A DNA stretch of 64,000 nt from Temnothorax longispinosus (lineage: Eukaryota; Arthropoda; Insecta; Hymenoptera; Formicidae), in the NCBI RefSeq assembly GCF_030848805.1, contig NC_092368.1, positions 5,056,441 to 5,120,440 on the forward strand. Direction: 5' to 3'. Positions 51,101-63,100 of the stretch are shown piece by piece. The notes under the pieces were generated by a model. That model worked only from the letters and a program-made list of their open reading frames with translations. It was not told where the DNA came from and ran no database searches. The stretch's first letter is position 1, and every line of letters starts with the position of its first letter. The position numbers and the translations under genes were made by a program.

Positions 51101-54100
51101 GTCTCGTTGAAAACGTAGACGACACGCCGATCGATCGACTGTACGGGGACTCTGAGTGTAAGCGACCTACCGCGTGTAAATTGCAACTGACATCGCTGCG
51201 GTGTTGGTGTAAAATTTTAATCAAAATTGTAATCAAAATTCTAATTAATGTGCATTAATCCAGACGACAGCTTTCTGGAGGAATATCGTCCGCCGTTAAT
51301 CGCCGCTCTGACTCGATTGGCTACGTGCCTGAAAGCGTCCCTTACGAGTAAGTATCCTATTTGCAACCTGATCTAATTCAGCTTGACGGGTGTTCTTTCA
51401 ATTAATTCTTTATCCTGTTGTTGAAACTTTTCAATTTTTTATATCCTGTTTCCTCTCTCGTTTCTTTTTATTTTATGACTTATAAAACCAGTCGCTTTAT
51501 AGATGCACTCTCTCATTATTATAAAAGAAAGAATATATATATTTAATTTCGTGCAATATCAAAATCTTGAAGTCTGTATGAATATGTACCATGACCTGTA
51601 TTTCTACATGCATTTACATTCCGACCTCGCCGACACGCGTTAATTATTGTCTTCGGTGCTTATTTCACGCTAACACTGCTAAAGAAAATATCTCGATGAG
51701 TCTCGCGCAATTTCAACTTCTCGCAGCATATTTATAAATAAAGAGCGTGTTCCTTTAGACGGTGTTTTTTTTTAACCAAAAATAATCCAATAATAATTAT
51801 TGCATTATCTTAAATACAAGTTCATCATATTATTATAAATCACACAAATGCACTATTATTTGCAAACTCGTAGATATGAACAGATTTTTTAAGGCTGCGA
51901 ATGTCTCCACTTCCAATATTTTCATGATCTTTTAATTAGAAAAATATAAAGCGAACGTTTAATAAGTTTAATTAAATAATTTAAAAATCATGACTTACAC
52001 GACTATCACTGCTCGATGATTTTCATTGAAGTCCAATTCAATTTTCAAATTGGTTCAAGAAATACTAATTATTGGATTTTTCAACGCGGTAAGAATGAGA
52101 CACCGCATGTGCAATTCGCGGATGAGTCTTGAGATCGACCCGATGTAATATCTTACCACGATGACGTACACCGGTTATTAACTGCCGCCCGTGATAATGC
52201 CTTCCCGACGAAGACAATGCGCGCCGCTCCGCTCCACCGGTCGTCATTCTCCAGGCATTTTATCATTATACTCGCGACATCTTGACGGCGCGCGATTACG
52301 TAAAAGACACTACCGGCGCTCGTAATTATCGTAGCGTCCTCATTTGGCTCATTCCACACAATTTTATTTTCCCACGGCAAGCCGATCCCGTTAAAAGTAT
52401 TCAAACGCGAAAATGAAGACAGTCCTCCGTCCGTCGCAGCGAAAGTGGATTCATTCCGACGAATTCATTATCGACGGGAGTTCGAAAATCGAAGATCTCG
52501 ACATCGCGAATAGATAAATCTTCTGAGTATACGCGAGAAAAAGTTTTCTATTTTTTTGTATCCGTCAAAAAAATTTTTACTTGAATAAAATTCTTCGATT
52601 TTATTAATTCTATTGTATAATGTTACGTGTGTCGTAACAAACGTAAAGTAAGTATATAATTAAATCGATTTTGTTATTTTGTATATGATAGTAAGGAAAA
52701 TGTAACGATTGCACTTAGAGATTGGAATTTGCGGAAGTTTCTTGCATAATGCAGCTAAATGTCACAATAATAGGAAAAATAATATCTCCTTCGAGAAATA
52801 ACGTATTATTAGCGGTAAAATATCATATATGATATTTTGCCGCTATCTAATGCGTTATTTAAAAATAACTGATGTGATATCGCGTATCTTACATTGTTTA
52901 AGAAAAAGGGATTTATCTACGACATTTTAAAAAATTTGAGACACTGTGATATGTGTATACGTAGTTCAGCGAGAACTCGATAGATTGTGCACCCTGTACC
53001 GCGACGTCGTGTTCTCTTCAAAGCATCTGGCCTGCGCACAATCTCACAAGCGCAAGCGGTATCATATAATCTAATATTTTTAAATATATATCAATCAGAT
53101 AATATAATTCTTTATATCTAATATTGTTTAATACAACATAATTAATTTTGTATTTTGATCAAAGCGATGTAAATTTTTCGGATAAATATAAGTATAAATC
53201 GGTTTGCATAGATAATTATCTATAATAAATCAGTCTATTTTTATCGTATTAATAAATATCTTTCCAATATAATTTTATACTTATAGGAACATTTTACATA
53301 GATATAAACGCTTAATTATATATTAACTACAAACTAAAACACTGTTCCGCCGCTTTCACGAACCTTCACTCCGGTTTGAAAGGCATCATATCGAATATGG
53401 ACTTTGAAGAAAAAGACTAGTCTTCAAAAGTCTACCTTGTTATAAATCATAAACATATTCCGATAACTTTTGCGGCCAGTCGCAGAGTCAACAGTCATTT
53501 AATGCATACTTAAAGAAAAGAAGAAACAACGTAGGAACTAGATCAAGGAACTAATCCTCATTTAACAACAAATTCTCGATAGCGAAAATTGAAACTCCAA
53601 CTTGGACATCTTAGCTTCGACTTGGCCAAGAAAATTCTTTATTAACTTAAAGATAAATTCCCATATATCTTGACACTACTGAAATTTAATATTAGTCAGT
53701 TAAGAATTAACGTATAGTAGATATTTTCTATCTGTAAGTCTTCGACTCTTCGACAGAAAATTAGATTGCTGCCGAAGTTTCAAGTTAAGTCGCCGAAGTC
53801 GAAGCATCAACTTTCGCCATTGGGAATTCGCTGTTAAATGGCGATCAGCAGCTTTCAAGTCCACTTTTTGAGTCGTTCAACTCTTCCTTTCTTCGGTTCT
53901 TCATACTAATGCCAACAACGATGTTGGTCACGAGAGCAATCAAAATATGTTTATAATTCATAACATATGTCTATAAGACAGACTTTCAAAAAAAAATCTT
54001 TCTTTGCTGCATTTCATATTTTAAAATTAAAAGGAAAACGTTTAACACATTACCTAATTTATTACAGATATTGGTTACGTTTTAAATGAAAAATTCTGTG

Positions 54101-57100
54101 ACAGCAACAAAATTGCATTTTCTTTTTAAAGAAATAATTAGACGTTTATACATATAAAACAATTTTCTTGCTGCAAAACTATGTTGGAAAACAATATATC
54201 TTCCCGTTTATTATACTTTCTAAAATTTCAGAATTTAACTGATGATTATGAAACGAGAAATTTTGAGATATGCAACTAATTCTTCTGAATCGATATAATT
54301 TGTGACAAAAAAGATTCGTTCACTGATTGATATACATGAATGATAACGAGCAGTCAAAAATGCGAACAAATCACAATAAATCTTACAACGTAATGTTTTT
54401 TCCTACGAATGAATCATCGTAATTTCTTACGAAGGATAGATTTTTGATTAGCCGATTCGCTAGGAAGGAAGCCATGAAGGAAATGACGAATAATTGCAAT
54501 GTTCTTCGAATAATAATCATCAAGTCGACGTGCCTAACTCGGTTGAAGAACATATAAATAGCGCCGACGAAGCTGGCTACACATCGCTTACTCATGATTG
54601 TCACAAAATGTTTCACATACCAGTTTTATAAAAAGTCCTTGTAGTTTTGCGATGACTAATTACCTTTATAAAGTACCTTTGCACAGCTCGTGGAGTAAAT
54701 CTGATAGATAAATCCGTAGGAAAATTCATACAGCTGTACGAAGTAAAAGTATCCAGGCGAGCGCGTTCGCGGATAAGGGAAACGAGTTCCACGACTCTTC
54801 CGCAAATCCAAATGACATTTACGTAGGCTACGATCAACTAATAGTGCCGGTTAGCCGGCGCCGCGGAATTTACGGAATTAAAATCGCTAATTTGGACCGT
54901 CGATGTCGTAACAAAACTTGTATCGATTCCAACTTGCCCCGCGCGGTTGAAACGGTACGAGATCGAGTCTCGCGTAACCCGAGCGACTTTTACATCTTGT
55001 CGCGCGGTCGAGCGAACTCTCTTCTGGTTCCACCTGAAAGAGAGCTGAAAAAGACACCGTTCGCATGACTGAGCCGCGTATGCACGCGATAACGCGCCTT
55101 AGACGAGACCACATAACGTGGCGAGCGCGAACGACCGATATATCGCTTCAACACATCGCTCCAATTCTCTGGGTAAGTCGTGTGGCTTCGCAAACTTAAG
55201 TTCGCGCGGTACGTCGTAGTAATAATTGCAAACTTTCATTGCTAAAGCTTTGTCGAAAAAGTTAAAAGTGTGAATAAATATTTTGAAAGAAACAGACATT
55301 AAAATTCTATATTTTTCAGAATATCGCGAGTGTCATACGATCAATATTTTAATGTGAAAAGAATATTCGTTGATGATTTTCACATATAAATTCTTAACCC
55401 TAAAATATTGCTAATTTCAGAATTATGGCATTATTAGAAATAAGTAAAAACACTTAAAGTAAATAATTTTATTAGAAACTAATTAACAAGACGATCCGTG
55501 TTTTTAGCTTTTTCTAATTTATTAAATATAAATGCACATATTAGAAAATTCTATTATTATAAAACCATAAAAGACATAATATTTTTCGGGCAAACGTTTT
55601 CTTCATCCGGTATAGTATTCCGGGGATAACATCGACGTATCAAATTCGAATAAACCGCGGAAGTATTAAAGATTACTACCGGGTTAATTTCGAGACTAAA
55701 CGACTATGATTAGGCGTTAAACGCGCGCGCCGCGCGTGCGAATGCGGGCCGCCGTGGTCCCACAAAGCGGGACCCAATCCGGCGGCGCGCGATTATCGTG
55801 ATAGACGCGCGTTCTCTCGCAAAAGCGACCACAGGCTCCCCACTATGAGGAAGCCATAGGTCGTACACATCGTGCACAGGTGGACGAGGACGAGCGACGA
55901 CGACGGCGACGGCGAGACGTGCGTGACGCGTGTCTCAGTCGCGAGCGGGCGAGCGGTGCGAGAACGCGCGTGTGAAATTCCGCGCGCGGCGCGCGATTAA
56001 AGGACGACCGCGAAATAGAAGGTATAGGATATGCGACGGTAGGAAACAGGGATGCGCGAAACGTGAGGAATGTGCCGCGAGAAACAACGTGAGAAGGGAA
56101 CGGTGAGATGTCTTTGACGGACGCGTAATAGGGAGAACTTTAACCTCGGATGATTACGTTCGTTCGGCTTCGCTCACGATTGATATAAACATCGGTGACG
56201 TTCTGATTAATGAAAATGCTGACACGAGTTCTAGAAATAAGTGAATTGACAGAGAATGACAGGAGTCTATTGTGTGAAATTGAATTTCTAATCCGGGGGA
56301 AGAGGGAAAGCACTTTGACATCCTTTCCATTCCTAATAACTTCTCCGGGGAGAGAAAGAGAGAGATAAGAGAAAGAGAGGGGAGAAGAGAAACAAACCTA
56401 TACACATGTTGAATAGTATAGAATCAATTTAAAATTTCACTGCACAAATTTTAATAAGCTCTCTATAAATCTGCCGATTGCGTAATAAAATTTGAAAAAT
56501 TCGAAGTATTGAACAATTAACTTCTTTTCATTAATTCGAAATTATTTTATTATTATTACATTATCTAATTATTAAAAAATGTATGTATATATAAAGTTTT
56601 AATTAGTTTAATTTAATTTAGAAATGTTCACGAATTTATCTTTAAAGGCCTCAGACATTAAACGTACAATTTTACAGAATGGATTCCTGTTATTTCATTT
56701 TCATGCCATTACCTATTTTTTCAAGGTAGATGAAAATAAGAAAACGGTAATTGCGGTGTCTAATATTTAGCGGTCGCGTAATTGTGTTGCATATCGTGCG
56801 AAAAGCTCGGGAGAGATAAAATTGATCTCTCCTTGATGATTCGCGAAAAAAATGCGCTCATAGCTCGCGCGTTAGAGTTCTTTCGTTATACTAAAATATC
56901 AAGGTCGACACTAATTACGGTGGAGCGATAAGAGGCGATACCAGTCGCGGAAGCAAAAGAAGCACAGATCTTCTCACGTTCGAGAAATCGATTCAAAGAC
57001 CTTGAAGTCTGGGCATTCACCGCCACTTTTGATCTCGTCTCGCACGCAATTATTCTGATAAATGACTTTGTTTTTGCACCGCAAACGGAAAAAAATCCTT

Positions 57101-60100
57101 ACAACGTTCGAAATTTATACGTCAAGATCAAGTTAAAATAAGAGCATACAATTTGCTGTCTTTTTGCGTTTAGCCCCAATCATTTTCCTCGATTAATCGA
57201 GCCTTGTATTTAATATTTCAAGCAAATATATTTTTAATGTTATAAAAAGTCTGCTAGCTCGAGGAGCAAAGTTATTTCTTTGATTTATGTCGTTTAATAT
57301 GGAATCTACATGACGTTTGAAAAATATAAATTCTGTTTATTAGTTAATTAGTCCAAAGATTCATGCGAGACACATCGTTAATCGAGCGATAAATCACATT
57401 ACTCAACACAAGCTGTCGTTTTTTATTTCAGTTTTTTTTCTAATTATTTATCGTAATTATGATCGCGTCAGCATTTTCAATTCTTTTATTGCCAAAAAAG
57501 TCACTATCAAAAAAATTCCTAGAAGTTCTCTTTTTGCTAATTCACGTTTACAATTTACTTCATAATTATGAATTATGTTTTTCTAGAAGACGTTTTTCTA
57601 CTTGATATGACTCGTTTAATTAACACGCCTTTACGAAATAAAGTATTTTATTCTTGTCCCTTACATATAAATAATAATATCTAGCGAATAGATTCCAGTA
57701 AATGCTATGACACAGAACGAAAGGATTCTCGCGTGTCAAAAAAAAAGAGGACGATCTTATTGAGCTCTCGTTATCGTCACGCGTGACGGTCTTTTATCAA
57801 CCGCATGACACAACTGAACAAACGAGATACTTTTAAACCGAGAAATGATCATGACAACTTTCGAGCGCTTTCAACGTTGCCCGTCGAAACAATCATTATG
57901 CAAATTACGCAGAAATGTCAAAATTTCAGAATTAACCGATTTATGAGCGTTCCATTCGTGACACATATATTTTTGAAAGATGCGACGATGCTCCGCCCAT
58001 CGATTCGTAACACTTATATACACCTGTATCGCGTAAAATATTTCACAAGTGCCTATTACTACCTGACGTAAAACTCACGTGTTTCATTTTAAATATTACA
58101 GGGAAATATATATAAGTAAATATTGGCTGTAAAATAAACCGAGCAATCTGTAAATCGGAATACACTAAAGTTGTTACATAATACTTCCGTGCAAGGTGCA
58201 TCCAGTTGATATACGAAATAAAATCATACACGCGGAAAACGTGATATGCTCGATCACGATGTTTGTCATGTAGCCTTCAACCGCGTCACCTTTAGAAAAA
58301 GTAGAAACGTGTGCTCAGAAGGAATCTTAAAGTTCGAATGTTGACGTCGCCACGGTTCATTACTTCAGCATTTGCTATGCAAATGAGAACTTAAAAACCG
58401 CTCGTTCGAGAAAGAAAAAGGAAAAAACTGACGCCATTGCGCGAGTGTACAAATATTTCGTGAAATTCGTCGAAGACGTGTCATGCACGAGCTATATAAA
58501 AACTTGACCCACGAACTCTTCGGTGATTCCATATTCACTCCGACTTATGATCTTCAATGCATAATGCAATAAACAACATGTATCATTAAAGTATCATATC
58601 TTTAAAAAAAAAAGATTATCGCTATAGATACCTGATACACGATAACTTTCAAATGGATGCGAGATCTATTTTATGGCCTAAAACCGAGAAATATGACGAT
58701 ATATTTTAAACTATTTATAGAAATAAATGAAAATGCTATCTCGATTACAGAGGTAATAAACGTTAAAATTATCTTCACGTATAGATACACGATAACTTTT
58801 AAATAGATACGAGATCTATTTTATAACTTTCTACAACTAAAAAATATAGCGGTGTTTTAAACAAGTCAGAAAAAACATGATTACAGACGTAATAAATATT
58901 AAAATTATCTTGACATATAGATTCTAAACGGATGTAAAATATATTTTATGGTTTTATCTTAAAACCGAAAGATATACGGCAATATCTTTTAAACTATAAT
59001 CATAAAAATAAAAAGAAATATGCATTTTGATTACATAGGAATAATCCAACGTTAAAATTGTCTCTGTGGATTCGCATTCGTGGAATGTGTGGGCTATTTC
59101 TTCAGAATTTAGACTATTTTCATTACGAGGAGGAGCATCGTCACATTTTTCAGGGGATTAGGGCAAAGCGCAATTTACATTCCGACTTCGAAATAATTCT
59201 ATAAATTGCGAGTTACGTAAGATGAGTCCTAGTTATTCTTATCGAAGGTACTTGTAACGCTCGCGAAGAATGGTGATGTCTAACGAGTAAATTTCAACCT
59301 CGCTGATAAACGTATATACGCATGTGTGCTAAGTGTCCGACTTGTCAGTTCTGAACTTTGGCGAGGAAGTGCGAGAGGAAGACGGAAAGAATAGAAAGGA
59401 GGGACAGAATAATCGCATTAGCCGATGATACGATGTGAAAGGTGCAGTTAATGCAACTGCAGTCGGCCGAAGAAATGTTGACGTTGATCGGTGGTCTGAT
59501 CGTCGCCTATTTCGTCTACGTTCTGATCACAAGGAAAAATGGTAAATATCTGTGCTAATCATCCCTTTCCATAAATACGGTTTAGAAATAGAGAAAAAAT
59601 TAATACACAACACATAATTAAAAATGTTCGAAAAATGATCGAAATTGAGTCAAATAAAACTGATTGCAATTTTCATCTTAATAAAAAAAAATCAGAATTA
59701 ACTCTACCGAATCATTCAATGTTAAAAAGAATTACTCATATATCTGTACGTATTTCATCCATTTTTGCTATCATAACATGTTTTATCAACGTTACAATGA
59801 AAGTACGTCGTACAAGTATACTTTTCGCCGCAAATAACTCTGATTTCTTATCTTCTTATCTCTGAACAATCCGACATAGATAAACGAATAACAGCAATGA
59901 TCATCACTTGTTGCAAAGTAAAGACAGTAATAACGTGACATATAATATTATCACAAGTAATATATCCAGTATATGATACATTACTATATATAATATATTG
60001 GAATCTATATTTAGAGAAAAGCAAGAGACACCTTACTTCTCCATAAATTTTTGTAAATAGAGAAACGCCGCATTTATTCTGTATATTTAATTATTTAATT

Positions 60101-63100
60101 CTTTATTTTCTATTTTGCTACCAAATAGACAGCAAATGACAAAAATTGCAGGAGAAAGAGATATTTAATATTTACTTCCACACTTTTCATTCTTCTTCAT
60201 GTACATATTCTATTTTAATATCATATTATATTCCACTTTCTCATTCCAACCCGCGTGTTATTCCCACTGAGGCACCTCTGAACGTATACGAATTTTTATT
60301 TCTCATTCATTGTATATCAGTAGCCCCCCCCCCCCCCGAACTTTCGCACGAAAACACGCCGTCGTTCTCGCGACGCGCATCCTCTCGCGAGATATCGCCG
60401 TTCTCTCTGCGCGCAAAACTGGTCCAGTAACCTCATCTTAAGATCTCCGAGCGCGATCGACCATTTATAACGTCGTGATCGACAGAAGGCGAAAAAGGGG
60501 AAATGCCTTGGCGCAACGGTTTTACGACTTCCGTTATCCAGACTTTTAACACGAGATTCTCGCGCGCGCACTGAGGTGTCGTCGTGCTGAATGAACGTTG
60601 AATTTCTCCGACAGGAATGAGTTTCCCACGTAAAGCACGCTCGTTACGCCGTCAAACAGAGTTTATCTGTCGAATTATTCGCGTGTAAATGGGAAAGGCA
60701 TTTATTTGTAAACCAAATTTTCACTTTACAGAGCAACGTTTCGATAGCGCGGTAATTGACGTTGCGTCATGAGAAAGCCGACGCATCGTTGGTGTTCTTA
60801 AATTCGATGCTCGTAAAATAAAGCGAACGGTAAATTCCGAAGCCGTTCGTTATATCCTACAATGATTCCCAGCCAAAGTTAAATCTGTTATTCCTAACGC
60901 GAGGAAAGCTATACACAGAGTCGACAGCAAGCCGGTAAAATGAAAACTTGTCGGATGGAGAATTTATGCAGATTCTCGAGCTACATTAAGATTTCTATGT
61001 TGCGTTAGCAATTTTGATTTATCGTGTGTCAGTGATGTCGAAGGTTGCGTTGACATCTTTCTTTCCATATATAAATCGTACGTTAAATTACATATCACGT
61101 GAAGCGATCGAACCTCTTCGATTTCTTCCAGCCAATCGGTCACAGCAGGAAGACTCGATTATCATGGATTAATTATCCGCAATTATTATTCCTGTACGTC
61201 ACGCTACCGCGACACGTCGTTTGATATAATCGTACGAGGAAAGTGAAAGATCGATCGAAGGCCAGTGGCGCGGTGTTACTGGCTCTATCGCTCCATTAAT
61301 ACTTGTCGAGAGAAAAGACGATTTTGCCCGCTGAAGAAACTTCTTCTACATGCCGGCTAATAATACGACTAATGTTTAAGGCGGCCGGATCGCGCGCAAA
61401 ATACCTCTGTAGCCGGCCTTCACCTTCTACGGCGCGAGATCAAGGCTGGATGTCCTCGACAAGGTAGATCCTCGACTGTATGTATGCAAGAAGTGGTTGT
61501 GTGAAACACGAGTGCGAGACACGAGTGTTATACTGAGAAAGAGAAAGAAAGAGAGAGAGAGAGAGAGAAGAAAAAAGAGAAGAGGGACGTTCGCGCACAC
61601 GCGATGTGTTTATTTGCAAATAGCCCAGTGTTGTGCTTGAGGATTATTAATCTTCTATATGAGATGTCGCGAACAACACACAACACGTATATCTTTTCAA
61701 TAAAAATTTCCTGCACTATATTTTATTGAATTTTTTTTTAAATAAAAGATTATCTCATTTTTTATCTCATGAAAACTTGAATAAGTCATTTAAAAGTTCC
61801 AATAATAATCATTAATACTTGAAATAACAGGAACAAAAAATAAAAAACTCTTTTAAATTGATTTTTCAGTTCTCGGACGAAAACTTGCTAAGTTCCCACG
61901 AGATAAAATCTGTTTGGAATATATTGACATTGACAAAACATTTTTCTGTTAATTTTCAAAATTTTCAAAATTTATGAAAATATCCTTCTAAAGATCAACC
62001 AGTTAAAGTTCATGCAAGTTATTCATTCAAATTGATAAATAAACATCATGCAGAATCTAAAATTCTAAAAACACACACTCAAATAATTTAGAATCCTATC
62101 GAATTGAGATCGTTATTAGCGTTGGCTGTCCAGAATCCGATGTGAAAATGTAGACGGAGCAAAAATTGCGGACCTCGCGGAATTTCCCGCGGAAAGAGTT
62201 CAGGAGGTCGGTGAATTTCACCTGGCGGCCGCGATCCGCGGCGAACAAGATACGCAAAAGGAGAAGAGAGAAAGAGAGAGAGAGAAAAAGACGGAGGGAT
62301 GGGATGAAGTCGTGAGAGTCGTCGACGAGAGGAGTGGCCATAAGGATGCATCATCGGCGGCAAGGTCGCGTCGGAGAAATTACGGCGAAGAAGCGGCCGG
62401 TATTCATGGCGAGTGCCGGCTGTATCGCCGTTATCTCGCCATGACTCGATCATGCCGAAGAAAGTGCAGCGCGACTCGCGCTTGCTATACGGGCTATACC
62501 CCGTTTTGCTATAACTGTTCGTAAGGTGCGCTCGATCGTTTACGATAGAGTGTCAGACAGTCACTCCGCGGAAACCGCGATCGATCCATGGAGCCGCCAA
62601 ACGAACGTGACTTAACACGACATTCGGGACCAGTGGGAGTAAACGATACAAAATAGTTCTAAAAAACCATTAATGTCTTAATCGAACGAGAATTTCGTGT
62701 TTCTCGAATGAGGTGCCTTTACATATGTTCTCTCTTTTGTATTAATAATGAATATAGTTGATAAGATTAAATTGGAGAAAACATTATCCGCATCGAAGTC
62801 TGCGGTTAATTCAACAAAATCGGTGTACAAGCTTTTGATAATTAAAAAGTTCTTAGAGATATTTTAGTTTATAATTATTACAGAAAAGTTGATGAACGCG
62901 AAGAGAGTAATATTATAAAATGTAATATTAAATTAATATATCGAACTTAACGGTACAATTGGCCCCTTCTGTACTTCTATGTCGCATTCGTATAGTAATT
63001 GCAGACGTTATGACTAGCAGAAAATATATTCTCATCATCGATCACCGCGATGACAATGTTGATCTTGACAATTTTCCGACTTAATGTTCTAGACAAACCA

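Noticed and set aside
52065..52510. 83-codon minus-strand frame and an overlapping plus-strand frame in a zinc-finger-gene intron
   Set aside because: Both strands are open, neither has a recognised motif, and no splice sites fit the phases of neighbouring exons well. An extra cassette exon is not excluded.
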